Assembly: GCA_963775085.1 (NCBI GenBank)
Contig: CAVZHO010000011.1
Location: 308,966 to 372,965 of the forward strand
From: JAAFIP01 sp963775085
GTDB taxonomy: Bacteria > Pseudomonadota > Gammaproteobacteria > Burkholderiales > Burkholderiaceae_C
Direction: 5' to 3'
DNA length: 64,000 nt
Both the position numbers and the translations under genes were made by a program. The notes below the pieces were generated by a model. It was given only the letters and a program-made list of their open reading frames with translations, was not told the origin of the DNA and searched no databases. This document shows, in pieces, positions 40,163 through 48,619 of the stretch. The first letter of the stretch is position 1; the number at the start of each line of letters is the position of its first letter.

Positions 40163-41605
40163 TTAGCGGGTGATTTCCAGCACGGTGAGCTGGTTTTGGG
40201 TGGCTGGCCAGGCTTGGCCTGTGACGGTTTCGCCATTAAAACTGCCTCGAATGGGGCGCTGGCGCACCTCTTTGAGTTTGATTTTGGATACCGCCAGCCC
40301 GGCACCGCTGGCGGGCAGACCGGGGGCGGGGCTCTGGCCGTCCAGGCTGACGGTGTCGCGTTGTAGGTCGAAATACCCACGCGGGCGGCTCAGGGTGATG
40401 ATGGTACCGCCGCCTGTTACCGCGTCTTTGTCCGCATCGGCGATGCGCTCGGCGCGCAGGTGCACGATGCTGCTGGCGCGGGGGAAGGCACTGCGGTAAA
40501 TGTGGGTGGTGGCGTAGCCGGGAGCGGTGACGATGAATTCATAGGGTTGGCCCGGCTGCGCATCAAATGGGCCCCACAGGCCGCTGGGGCCGACGGTTTT
40601 GCGGTAGCCCGGCAGGGCGAGGCGCTGGCCGGTGGCGGGGTCGGTGGGGTAGACCTCCAGCAGCGCGCCTGCCAGGGGCAGGTTGTTGACGAAATTGCCG
40701 CTGCCCGGGTCGTCAGATTTCAGCCCCAGCCCCGTTACCTGGCCCGACAGGGTGATGCGGCTCTCCGGCGCAATGGCCAGGGTGCGCGGTGCCTGGCCGG
40801 TGATAAAGCGGTAGGTGGCCTCAAAGGCGGCGGGGCTGAAGGAGGTTTCCCGGTGGTCGATGCGGGGGATGACGATATTGGTCGCGCCCTTGAGCTCGGG
40901 CCCGGCGTAGGTGACAAAGGTGGGCGTGCCTTTCTGGCCGATCCACAGGCCGTCGGGCTGGGCAAACTTGTCGTTGTTGTCGCTGCGGATGGTGGCCCAG
41001 CGTACGCCTTGGCTTTTCCCGTTGACCATGGTGGGCGGCAGCACTTCGTCGCCTGCTGCGTTTTTGGCAGCGTTGAGGCCTTTAAGAAACGGGCCGGTAC
41101 CCGAGAACTCGTTGCCTTCTCTAAAACCTGGAATTGCCCAGACACCGTGGTTGGGCGTGCCGCCCAAAATGGCGTGGCTCACCGATTTGTCGCCGCCACC
41201 GTGGTGGATGTAGTTGCGAATCGCATTGCCGCCACGTGAGTTGCCTACCAGCACTACCTGCTTGCTACCTGTGCGCTGGAGTACTTTGTCGACCTCGCTT
41301 TTCAGGTACTGCATGTGCTCGGTAGTGGAGGTGCGGCCCGCCTGGGGCTTGCTGTCGTCGTCGCGCGCCAGCGGGTAGGGCAGGTCGATAGCGTGCAGGT
41401 GCTCGCGCGGCCAGCCGTTGCTCTCAAAACGCCACAGGGTGGTTTGCCACAGCGCGGCGCTGTCGCCGTTGCCGTGCACGAAGACGATGGGCGGGGTGGT
41501 GTCAGCCTCGGTGGTTTGGCCCAGGGGCAGGCTGGACGGCGCGGTACCGCATGCCGACAGTGCGATGGCACAGAACAGACTCCAAAAGTAGCGGCGGTGC
41601 ATCAT
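40163..41605 (-). CDS. Lipase-like alpha/beta-hydrolase lipoprotein with C-terminal beta domain
   Basis: This 480-residue protein has a lipoprotein signal peptide with lipobox LSAC (Cys19). An alpha/beta-hydrolase domain (~37-275) carries HGNGDSAALW for the oxyanion region and the nucleophile elbow GNSRGG with Ser123. GGTPNHGVW is typical of lipases and esterases. The C-terminal ~200 residues are beta-rich, with a segment resembling carboxypeptidase-regulatory or carbohydrate-binding modules (YRKTVGPSGLWGPFDAQPGQPYEF region). Substrates may be esters, triglycerides or polyhydroxyalkanoate. It is monocistronic, with a family A repeat just upstream of its start. Confidence 0.85.
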   Translation of the reverse strand: MMHRRYFWSLFCAIALSACGTAPSSLPLGQTTEADTTPPIVFVHGNGDSAALWQTTLWRFESNGWPREHLHAIDLPYPLARDDDSKPQAGRTSTTEHMQYLKSEVDKVLQRTGSKQVVLVGNSRGGNAIRNYIHHGGGDKSVSHAILGGTPNHGVWAIPGFREGNEFSGTGPFLKGLNAAKNAAGDEVLPPTMVNGKSQGVRWATIRSDNNDKFAQPDGLWIGQKGTPTFVTYAGPELKGATNIVIPRIDHRETSFSPAAFEATYRFITGQAPRTLAIAPESRITLSGQVTGLGLKSDDPGSGNFVNNLPLAGALLEVYPTDPATGQRLALPGYRKTVGPSGLWGPFDAQPGQPYEFIVTAPGYATTHIYRSAFPRASSIVHLRAERIADADKDAVTGGGTIITLSRPRGYFDLQRDTVSLDGQSPAPGLPASGAGLAVSKIKLKEVRQRPIRGSFNGETVTGQAWPATQNQLTVLEITR

Positions 41606-41625
41606 GGGGACTCCTTTTATTGCTT

Positions 41626-41680
41626 AAATATGCCGGGAGTCCTTGTCTCCTGGACATTTCTAGCTATATATTTTATAGTT
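41626..41680 (+). repeat. Family A repeat, intergenic copy
   Basis: It contains ATGCCGGGAGTCCTTGTC, TCCTGGACATTTCTAGCTA and then TATTTTATAG. It lies between the lipase-like gene start and the end of the acyl-CoA dehydrogenase gene. Confidence 0.75.
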
Positions 41681-41689
41681 ACCCGGCGA

Positions 41690-42802
41690 TCAGGCAAACA
41701 CACCCGCCGTGTCTTGCATGCGCGCACTCACCTCGCCCAAGTGGTGCAGAGTGTCGCCAAACGTCATCTCCAATTGCGTGAGTTTTTTGAAGTAGTGGCT
41801 GACGATGTATTCGTCCGTTACGCCAATGCCGCCGTGCAGTTGCACCGCCTGCTGGCCGACAAAGCGCATGCTGTTGCCCAGCTGGTATTTGGCCTGCGCC
41901 AGGGCGCGGCGGCGCTGGGCGGCGGGTTCGTTGAGCTTGAGGGCGGCAAAGTAGCTCATGCTGCGGCCCAGTTCCTGCTGCATCTTCATGTCGGCCATGC
42001 GGTGGCGCAGGGCCTGAAAGCTGCTGATGACCTGGTTGAACTGCTTGCGCATGTTCATGTACTCGGCCGTGATGGCCATGGTTTTGTCCATCACGCCCAC
42101 GGCTTCGGCGCAGGTGCAGGCGATGCCAATGTCGACCGCATGCTCCAGCGCGGCCAGGCCATTCAGGGTGACGAGGGTGGCTGCTGCGTTGGTCAGCGTC
42201 ACGTCGGCTGCGCGGCCACCGTCTTGGGTGCCGTAGCCTTGCGCTGTTACGCCGCTGGTTGCGCGCTCCACCAAAAACAGCGCCATCGTGCCGCCCAGCA
42301 TGGCCGGGACCAGGTAGGCATCGGCCATGTCGCCCACGGGCACAATGTTTTTGCTAGCGGTTAGCGCATAGCCGGTGGCAGTTTTGGCGGCTTTGGCCTC
42401 GCAAGTGTCCAGCTTGTAGCGGCCTTTGCGCTCCTGGTAGGCGAGTACGACCAACTTTTCACCGGAGGCGATTTGGGACAACCAGGCATTGCTGGCCGCA
42501 TCGCCATAGCCGCTGATGACGGCACCGGCAATGAGTGACTGGGCCAGTGGCTCCAGCGCAATGCCGCGCCCCAGCTCTTCCATCACCACCATGCCCTCCA
42601 CCGGCCCCATGCCCATGCCACCATCGGCCTCGGGAATGTACAGCCCCGTCAGGCCCAGCTCGGCCAGCTCGGTGAATGCATCGCGGTCAAAGCCGCCCGC
42701 CTTGGCCAGCGCACGGCGCCGTTCGAAGCTGTAGCCTTTGTCCATGTATTTGCGCACGGCATCGCGCAGTTGCTCTTGGTCGTCAGTAAAGTCAAAGTCC
42801 AT
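41690..42802 (-). CDS. Acyl-CoA dehydrogenase, small-subunit type (pimeloyl-CoA dehydrogenase-like)
   Basis: This 370-residue FAD-dependent acyl-CoA dehydrogenase has an N-terminal helical domain (MDFDFTDDQEQLRDAVRKYM), a middle beta domain and a C-terminal helical domain (MADMKMQQELGRSMSYFAA; QLHGGIGVTDEYIVSHYFK). The last motif is the classic QxxGGxGxxxE region, although the catalytic base position of classical MCAD is not obvious. This pattern fits the smaller subunit of two-gene acyl-CoA dehydrogenases such as PimD. It lies downstream of the second subunit gene, separated by a palindromic family B repeat. Confidence 0.9.
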   Translation of the reverse strand: MDFDFTDDQEQLRDAVRKYMDKGYSFERRRALAKAGGFDRDAFTELAELGLTGLYIPEADGGMGMGPVEGMVVMEELGRGIALEPLAQSLIAGAVISGYGDAASNAWLSQIASGEKLVVLAYQERKGRYKLDTCEAKAAKTATGYALTASKNIVPVGDMADAYLVPAMLGGTMALFLVERATSGVTAQGYGTQDGGRAADVTLTNAAATLVTLNGLAALEHAVDIGIACTCAEAVGVMDKTMAITAEYMNMRKQFNQVISSFQALRHRMADMKMQQELGRSMSYFAALKLNEPAAQRRRALAQAKYQLGNSMRFVGQQAVQLHGGIGVTDEYIVSHYFKKLTQLEMTFGDTLHHLGEVSARMQDTAGVFA

Positions 42803-42850
42803 GGTGTTGCCTGTAAATTAGTTATTGCTAGTGGAGTTCTGGGGTTTAGA

Positions 42851-42979
42851 TAACGCAAAAAACGCTAAAAGAGGAATGAAAAAAAACGCAAAAACTAGAT
42901 ATTTTGAATACATCAAATCGGTGCAGATAGGGCTGTATTTTTTAGTGTTTTTTGCGTTCTTTTAGCGATTTTTGCGTTA
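42851..42979. repeat. A/T-rich imperfect palindrome (family B), copy 2
   Basis: The left end TAACGCAAAAAACGCTAAAA is matched on the right by TTTTAGCGATTTTTGCGTTA with one mismatch. It fills the gap between two co-oriented acyl-CoA dehydrogenase genes, as in the other two copies. Confidence 0.85.
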
Positions 42980-42988
42980 AATTTTTAG

Positions 42989-44170
42989 TTACCCCAACAC
43001 CACCTGCGAAACGATATTGCGTTGCACCTCGTTGCTGCCGCCGTAAATCGTCGTTTTGCGCATATTGAAGTAGGTCGATGCCAGCGGCGCGCAATGCAGG
43101 CCTGCGCCGGGGTAGTTGCCTTGCCAGCCCGCTTCCATGGCCTCGTGGATCAGGGGCAGCGCATACGGCCCGGCGGCCAGCATCATCAGTTCGCTATAGC
43201 GTTGCTGGATCTCGCTGCCGCGAATTTTCAACAGGCCCGCCACGTCCAGCGCCTGCTTGCCCGATTTTTCAGCGGACAGTACGCGCAGCACCATCATCTC
43301 CAGCGCCACCACGTCGACTTCCAGTTTGGCAATTTCGTCTCTAAACCTTACGTCGTCATACACGCCTTCTTTTTTGGCAATGTTTTTCAGGCGCTCCAGT
43401 TCGCGTTTGCTGCGGTTCACATCGGCGATGTTGGTGCGCTCGTGGCTGAGCAGGTGCTTGGCATAGGTCCAGCCCTGGTTTTCCTGGCCTATCAGGTTCT
43501 CGGCAGGCACTTCTACGTTGTCAAACCAAACCTCGTTGACTTCGGCTTCGCCGTCCAGCAGTACGATGGGGCGCACGCTGATGCCCTTGCTTTTCATGTC
43601 GATCAGCAAAAAGCTGATGCCGGTTTGCGGCTTGCCTTCGTTGCTGGTGCGTACCAGGCAAAAGATCCACTCACCGTACTGGCCCAGCGTCGTCCACGTC
43701 TTCTGCCCGTTGACGATGTATTTGTCGCCCACCCGCTCGGCTTTGCATTTGAGCGAGGCGAGGTCAGAGCCCGAGCCGGGCTCGCTGTAGCCCTGGCTCC
43801 ACCACACCTCGCCGCTGGCGATGCCGGGCAGGTGGCGTTTTTGCTGCTCGGGCGAGCCAAACGTCATGATCACTGGGGCCACCATCACCGGCCCGAAGGG
43901 GATGACGCGCGGGGCACCGGCCAGGGCGCATTCTTCTTCAAACAGATGCTTTTGCACAGCGTTCCAGCCGGGGCCGCCAAACTCGGCGGGCCAGCCGTGG
44001 CCGAGCCAGCCCTTTTTGCCCAAAATCTTGGCCCAGCTTTGCAGGTCGTCACGCGTCAGGTGCAGGGCGTTGTGTACCTTGTGCGAGAGCGTGCTGGGCA
44101 GGTTGCCGCGCACCCAGGTGCGCACATCGTGGCGAAACTTTTCTTCTTCAGGGGTGAAGGCTAAATCCAT
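42989..44170 (-). CDS. Acyl-CoA dehydrogenase, large-subunit type (pimeloyl-CoA dehydrogenase-like)
   Basis: This 393-residue acyl-CoA dehydrogenase has YSEPGSGSDLASLKC (FAD/substrate motif, ~130-145), VNGQKTWTTLGQYGEWIFC and the C-terminal IYGGSNEVQRNIVSQVVLG, typical of the larger partner in PimC/PimD-type heteromeric enzymes. The substrate (dicarboxyl-CoA or another long or branched acyl-CoA) is unproven. It is upstream of the small subunit and probably co-transcribed despite the intervening palindrome. The start ATG follows the family N-terminus MDLAFTPEEEKFR. Confidence 0.92.
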   Translation of the reverse strand: MDLAFTPEEEKFRHDVRTWVRGNLPSTLSHKVHNALHLTRDDLQSWAKILGKKGWLGHGWPAEFGGPGWNAVQKHLFEEECALAGAPRVIPFGPVMVAPVIMTFGSPEQQKRHLPGIASGEVWWSQGYSEPGSGSDLASLKCKAERVGDKYIVNGQKTWTTLGQYGEWIFCLVRTSNEGKPQTGISFLLIDMKSKGISVRPIVLLDGEAEVNEVWFDNVEVPAENLIGQENQGWTYAKHLLSHERTNIADVNRSKRELERLKNIAKKEGVYDDVRFRDEIAKLEVDVVALEMMVLRVLSAEKSGKQALDVAGLLKIRGSEIQQRYSELMMLAAGPYALPLIHEAMEAGWQGNYPGAGLHCAPLASTYFNMRKTTIYGGSNEVQRNIVSQVVLG

Positions 44171-44241
44171 GGAGTCTCCGGATAATTTGAGAAGTGGAGC
44201 GTTTTTAGCACGGATGTGCTTTTGTGTCTAACGAAGGTCAA

Positions 44242-44928
44242 TTATGCTGCGGATTGCGCAAGCGGGATACCCAGTTGTTCGCTGATCGTTTGTACCTGTT
44301 GGCGCAGTAGGGTGTTGTCGGCTTTGAGCAGCGCCAGCGTGTTCTCCAGCGCCGTCACGCGCCCCAGCAGGCCCTCGGCCTCGGCGGCGCTGGGGGCGTT
44401 GCTCACCAGCGCGGCTACATCCACCTCGCCGCACAGCAGGTGCACCCAGCGCTGCTCGCGCGCCCCAGGGGCGCGGGGCAGTTTGAGCACCATGGGCGCG
44501 CCGTCGTCGTCGCCTCTCGCTTGCAGCTCCTGCAGCACCGTGTCTACGGCAGCGGCATCGGCAAACTTGTACCAGCGCTCGCCGGCGGTGCGCAGCTCGG
44601 CCGGGGTTTGCGCGCCGCGCAGCATCAAGAGGCCCAGCAGCACCGACTGCGGCTCGGTGACATCGGCTACGCGCATGAAGTTGTGCTCGTAGCGCGGCAC
44701 GCGGCTGGAGCTGCCTTCAAACACCAGGCTGCGGCTTTTCAGCGCCTCCAGGGCGGCGCGGGCATCGTCGTCGCTTACCTCCATCACCGGGTCGCGGCTG
44801 GTTTTTTGGTTGCAGCCCAGTACCAGGGCGTTCTGCGACAGGGGGTAGCTGTCGGGCACGGTCCGGGCTTTTTCCATCAAAGTGGCCAGCACGCGGGCTT
44901 CGATGGGGGTGAGTTGCTTAAAAGTCAT
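44242..44928 (-). CDS. YceH family protein (DUF480, winged helix)
   Basis: This 228-residue protein of the YceH/DUF480 family has two winged-helix-like domains (LTPIEARVLATLMEKARTVPDSYPLS at the start; LRTAGERWYKF in the second) and a C-terminal coiled coil (~190-222, VTALENTLALLKADNTLLRQQ). The function is unknown; DNA or protein binding is inferred from the fold. It is divergent from purN with only 24 bp between starts, so the promoters overlap. Confidence 0.92.
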   Translation of the reverse strand: MTFKQLTPIEARVLATLMEKARTVPDSYPLSQNALVLGCNQKTSRDPVMEVSDDDARAALEALKSRSLVFEGSSSRVPRYEHNFMRVADVTEPQSVLLGLLMLRGAQTPAELRTAGERWYKFADAAAVDTVLQELQARGDDDGAPMVLKLPRAPGAREQRWVHLLCGEVDVAALVSNAPSAAEAEGLLGRVTALENTLALLKADNTLLRQQVQTISEQLGIPLAQSAA

Positions 44929-44952
44929 GGCGAAAAGTGATAATCCGAGGTA

Positions 44953-45531
44953 ATGAAAAACATCGTTATTCTAATTTCAGGCGGCGGCTCGAACATGGCG
45001 GCCATCGTGCGCGCTGCGCAGCAGGGCGACTGGGCGGGGCGCCGCGGAGCGCAGGTGGTTGCGGTGATCAGCAACCGGGCAGGTGCCCACGGGCTGGCGT
45101 TGGCCCAGGCGCAGGGCCTGGCCACGGCGGTCGTCGACCACAGCGCTTTTGCCAGCCGCGAAGCCTTTGACGCAGCACTGGCTGCGGTAATCGACGGCTA
45201 TGCACCCACGCTGGTGGTGCTGGCGGGCTTCATGCGCATCCTCACCCCGGCTTTTGTGCAGCGCTACGCGGGGCGTTTGCTCAATATTCATCCCTCGCTG
45301 CTGCCCGCCTTCCCGGGCCTGCACACCCACCAGCGGGCGATAGATGCGGGCTGCAAGGTGGCTGGCGCGACGGTGCACCAAGTCACCGCCGAGCTGGACC
45401 ACGGCCCGATCCTGGCGCAGGCGGCGGTGCCGGTGCTGGCAGGCGACACGGCAGACAGCCTGGCGGCGCGGGTGCTGACGCAGGAGCATCTGATCTACCC
45501 GCGTGCGATTGCCGGGTTGCTATTAACTTAG
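44953..45531 (+). CDS. purN: Phosphoribosylglycinamide formyltransferase PurN
   Basis: PurN transfers a formyl group from 10-formyl-THF to GAR in purine synthesis. Its 192 residues are typical. The N-terminal ILISGGGSNMAAI phosphate loop, the catalytic NIHPSLLPAF (Asn, His) and HQVTAELDHGPIL (Asp) are intact. The last residues (GLLLT) and the stop overlap an inverted family A repeat. It is divergent from a YceH gene. Confidence 0.95.
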   Translation: MKNIVILISGGGSNMAAIVRAAQQGDWAGRRGAQVVAVISNRAGAHGLALAQAQGLATAVVDHSAFASREAFDAALAAVIDGYAPTLVVLAGFMRILTPAFVQRYAGRLLNIHPSLLPAFPGLHTHQRAIDAGCKVAGATVHQVTAELDHGPILAQAAVPVLAGDTADSLAARVLTQEHLIYPRAIAGLLLT

Positions 45532-45568
45532 TAGCTACTTACGTCCTAATGACAAGGACTACAAGCCA
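45519..45568 (-). repeat. Family A repeat overlapping the purN 3' end
   Basis: On the minus strand it reads TGGCTTGTAGTCCTTGTC, ATTAGGACGTAAGTAGCTAC and TAAGTTAATAGC. It overlaps the end of purN and fills the gap to the convergent Omp85 gene. Confidence 0.8.
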
Positions 45569-45577
45569 ATTTGATGC

Positions 45578-47266
45578 TTAAAAACTGGCTTTGGTCTTCA
45601 GCAACACCTGGAACGGCTTGATGCCGGGGTCGCGCTTGAGCGGAAAGGCAAAGTCCAGATGCAGCACGCTGCCTTTGGCTGCGCGTACGCTGAAAATACG
45701 CAGGCCAAAACCGATATCGCTCAGCCAGCCGGGGTTGACCGGGTTGGGATTGGCGCCGCCCCAGGCACGCCCCGCGTCATAAAACACGGCACCACCGACG
45801 CGAAACAGCCTGAGCAAAAATACGTCCGAGTAAAAACGCTCCTCCACGCTCAGCAGGCTGCGGCGTTGCCCGCTTTGGTAGCGCAGCGGGTAGCCGCGCA
45901 GGCCGTTGTCGCCACCCAGTTGCAGCAGATCGACCGTATCGCGGCTGCTGGTCGCGTTGACGGCAGCGCTCACCACCATGCGCGCATGTTTGCTGTGCGT
46001 CACGTAGTACCTGGCCGCAGCACCCACCGCCTGGTGCTGGTTTTTACCGTCGCCATATTGCCCGGCGATAGCCGCCGAGACCAGCAGATCATTGCCCGCC
46101 ACGTCATAGCCGTCGCTGATGGAGCCCTCGTAGTCCCACAGGTTACGGCTGGAGCCCAGGGCAGTGAAGGACCGCCCTACTTGCGCCTTCATGGCAAAGC
46201 CGTTGGCAAAATATTCCGTTCGCCCGATCTGGTCGCGGTTGCTGAGCTTTTCAAAGTTGTCCTGCACCACTTCCAGGCGCACAAAAGGCGTGACCAGGCG
46301 CTGGTCAGCGGGCAGCGCGGGCGAGACAAAGCTGGGAGCGGGGCTGTAAACGTCGTCCTGGTAGGCCAGGCCCAGCGAATAGCGCCGCGTCCAGCCGTTG
46401 ACCAGGCCGTCGGACCAGCCCCGAAAAACCTCCAGTTTTTTTTGTTTTAACCGGTACTGGTCTACCAGCGTGCCACCGCTGCCATAGGCTGAGATCAGGC
46501 GATTGTCACTGGAGGTTTCAATCCCCGCAGCCCAGCGCGTATCCAGTGCGTAAAACGGCCGCTGGAAAGAGAAGGCCTGGCTGGTGCCGTCATCGTATTT
46601 GGCCTGTTTGTAGCTGACTTCGTTCCAATTGCCCAGGGTGTGGCGGTGCGACAGCTCAAACTCCGTGCCCTTGCGGTCGGGGTTACTGGAACTGGTGAGC
46701 CCCAGAGACAGGCCCGTGCCCAGAAAATTCTTTTCCTGAAACTTCAGGCCCGTCGTATTGGCCCCTCCGGAACGGCTGACGTTGGCACCGGCCGTGAGCG
46801 ACCAGGTGTCATAGGTTTTGACCTCCAGGTCCACCACGCCATCGCGGTAAGCGATGGGCTGGATGCTGACATCGTAGAGGAACGGGTTGGAGCGCAGCAG
46901 GCGCTCTGACTCCTCGATGCGCTGTACCAGGAGCAGGTCGCCCCGCTTGAACAGCAACGAGCGTTCAATCACGCCGGGACGGGTTTTGATGTGCAGTGCA
47001 TTGGCCAGACGGTAGAGCGCGCCGCTTTCCCGAGGGTCGTTGAGATCAAAAATATCCTGCGCATTGATGCGTACCTCGCCGATCACCGCACCGCCAGCCT
47101 GCAGCTGGGCCCATGTGGGCAGCACTGGCGGCACACCAGTGGCGGTGGCGGCGGGTGCCTGCGCAGCCGGTGCGGGAGCGTCAGCGTCCTGGGCCATGGC
47201 CACTGGGATGCAGCAGCCCCACACCACGCTGGCCACGCACCATGCGCGCAGCACGGGGTCAGCCAT
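45578..47266 (-). CDS. Omp85-superfamily outer-membrane protein (BamA/TamA-like)
   Basis: This 562-residue protein has a signal peptide (~1-25, ending AMAQD), one or two POTRA-like domains (~55-150; DLLLVQRIEESERLLRSNPFLYDVSI) and a 16-strand-type beta barrel (~170-562). The D15 signature is visible in GDNGLRGYPLRYQSGQRRSL, VEERFYSDVFLLRLFRVGGAVFYDAGRAW and the C-terminal LHLDFAFPLKRD. It may insert or export outer-membrane or lipid substrates; the specific client is unknown. It overlaps the DUF1653 gene upstream by 8 bp. Confidence 0.85.
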   Translation of the reverse strand: MADPVLRAWCVASVVWGCCIPVAMAQDADAPAPAAQAPAATATGVPPVLPTWAQLQAGGAVIGEVRINAQDIFDLNDPRESGALYRLANALHIKTRPGVIERSLLFKRGDLLLVQRIEESERLLRSNPFLYDVSIQPIAYRDGVVDLEVKTYDTWSLTAGANVSRSGGANTTGLKFQEKNFLGTGLSLGLTSSSNPDRKGTEFELSHRHTLGNWNEVSYKQAKYDDGTSQAFSFQRPFYALDTRWAAGIETSSDNRLISAYGSGGTLVDQYRLKQKKLEVFRGWSDGLVNGWTRRYSLGLAYQDDVYSPAPSFVSPALPADQRLVTPFVRLEVVQDNFEKLSNRDQIGRTEYFANGFAMKAQVGRSFTALGSSRNLWDYEGSISDGYDVAGNDLLVSAAIAGQYGDGKNQHQAVGAAARYYVTHSKHARMVVSAAVNATSSRDTVDLLQLGGDNGLRGYPLRYQSGQRRSLLSVEERFYSDVFLLRLFRVGGAVFYDAGRAWGGANPNPVNPGWLSDIGFGLRIFSVRAAKGSVLHLDFAFPLKRDPGIKPFQVLLKTKASF

Positions 47267-47498
47267 CCATCTTGGTGAAGCGGCTTTGCAACACGCCGCC
47301 GATCACCACCGCTTCGTTAAACATGGCCGCAGGCCGCACCCACAGCCCCATCTGGCCGTAGAGCGCGCGGTACAGGGTCATGGGCTCCAGCGTTTCGCTA
47401 TGGCGCACGGTGCCCACCACGTCGTACAGGCCGCCTTTGTAGTGGCGGTAGCGGCCTGGAGGGGTTTCGATCAGTGGCGGCAGGTCGTTATCGGTCAT
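47259..47498 (-). CDS. DUF1653 domain protein
   Basis: This 79-residue DUF1653 protein has PGRYRHYKGGLYDVVGTVRHSETLEP (split around ~14-40), YRALYGQMGLWVRP and an Asn/Glu-containing C-terminal FNEAV. The function is unknown. The length is standard for the family. Its stop overlaps the start of the Omp85 gene by 8 bp, so translation may be coupled. The gap upstream is occupied by a family A repeat. Confidence 0.88.
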   Translation of the reverse strand: MTDNDLPPLIETPPGRYRHYKGGLYDVVGTVRHSETLEPMTLYRALYGQMGLWVRPAAMFNEAVVIGGVLQSRFTKMDG

Positions 47499-47518
47499 TG
47501 GGCGGTCTTTTGGAGGCT

Positions 47519-47575
47519 AAATATGCCCATAGTCCCTGTCACCTGGACATTAGTAGCTATACATATGATAGCGTA
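47519..47575 (+). repeat. Family A repeat, intergenic copy
   Basis: It contains AATATGCCCATAGTCCCTGTC (split ATATGCCCAT / AGTCCCTGTC), ACCTGGACATTAGTAGCTAT then ACATATGATAGC. It lies between the DUF1653 start and the FAH-family stop. This copy is close to the consensus of the family. Confidence 0.85.
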
Positions 47576-47579
47576 TGGT

Positions 47580-48455
47580 TTAACGTACTTTATTTTCAAT
47601 CTGTCCAATGCCGTCGATCTCAATACGCACGGTATCGCCCGCTTTGAGATATTTGGGAGGTTTGAAACCAATGCCCACGCCGACCGGCGTGCCAGTTGCT
47701 ATTAAATCACCAGGGTACAGAGTGATGCCAGCAGAAAGGGTTTCAATCAGTGTCGGAATGTTAAAAATCAAGTCAGTGGTCTTGGCATCCTGGCGCAGCT
47801 CGCCGTTCACGTAGCAGCGCATCTGGGTGTTGGTGGCATCGCATTCATCGGCGCTCACCAGCCAGGGGCCCATCGGGCAGAAGGTGTCAAACGACTTGCC
47901 CAGGTGCCATTGCGAGTGGCGCTGCTGCCAGTCGCGTGCTGTCACGTCGTTGATGATGGTGTAGCCCCACACATGCTTCATGGCGTCAGCGGCTTTGATG
48001 CCCTTGCCGCCTTTACCAATTACCACGGTGAGCTCGGCCTCGTAGTCAATCGCGTCGGACACGCCCACCGGCATGTCGATAAAGTCGCTCGGGCCCACGA
48101 CGGATTCGGGCACCTTGGTGAAGTAGATCGGCACGCTAGGAATGTCACCCCCGGCTTTGGCGCTGCTGTCAAAGCCGCTGCCGGCAAACTCTTTGGCGTG
48201 GGCGATGTAGTTTTTGCCTACGCAAAAAATGTTGCGGCGTGGGCGCGGCAGGGGGGCGGTGAGCTGTACGCTGCTCAGGGGCACGGCGGTTTGCAGGGCG
48301 GGCAGCGCCTCGCCACGCGCCAGCGCTTCGATGATGGGCAGCGCGCCCAGGGCAGCGGCATCGACGCCGAGGGTAAAGGGTTGCACAGTGGTTGCGTCTT
48401 TGCTGACGAGGCCGACGCTCGGGGTGCCGTTGAGGCGAAAGGCTGCGATTTTCAT
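47580..48455 (-). CDS. Fumarylacetoacetate hydrolase (FAH) family protein
   Basis: This 291-residue FAH-superfamily enzyme (hydrolase, decarboxylase or acylpyruvase) has RPRRNIFCVGKNYIAHAKEF at ~73-92, the metal-binding Glu in DAIDYEAELTVVIGKGGKGI (~130-149) and DVTARDWQQRHSQWHLGKSFDTFCPMGPWLV at ~172-202, all family landmarks. The exact substrate is not predictable. It is divergent from a Bug receptor gene (164-bp gap), suggesting a catabolic and uptake pairing for an aromatic or carboxylic acid. Confidence 0.92.
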   Translation of the reverse strand: MKIAAFRLNGTPSVGLVSKDATTVQPFTLGVDAAALGALPIIEALARGEALPALQTAVPLSSVQLTAPLPRPRRNIFCVGKNYIAHAKEFAGSGFDSSAKAGGDIPSVPIYFTKVPESVVGPSDFIDMPVGVSDAIDYEAELTVVIGKGGKGIKAADAMKHVWGYTIINDVTARDWQQRHSQWHLGKSFDTFCPMGPWLVSADECDATNTQMRCYVNGELRQDAKTTDLIFNIPTLIETLSAGITLYPGDLIATGTPVGVGIGFKPPKYLKAGDTVRIEIDGIGQIENKVR

Positions 48456-48619
48456 GGGGATGGTGGGTGTGATAAATGAAACAGAACAAGGGTAAGTATG
48501 GACGTGCTTGCCCTAGGTACGTCACGGGGAATTACGTAGCGCCTTGCTGCTGTGAATGGGTAATATGCGATGAAGTATTTTTAATAATTTTGCACCGCTA
48601 CTAGGAAGGATCACCCGCC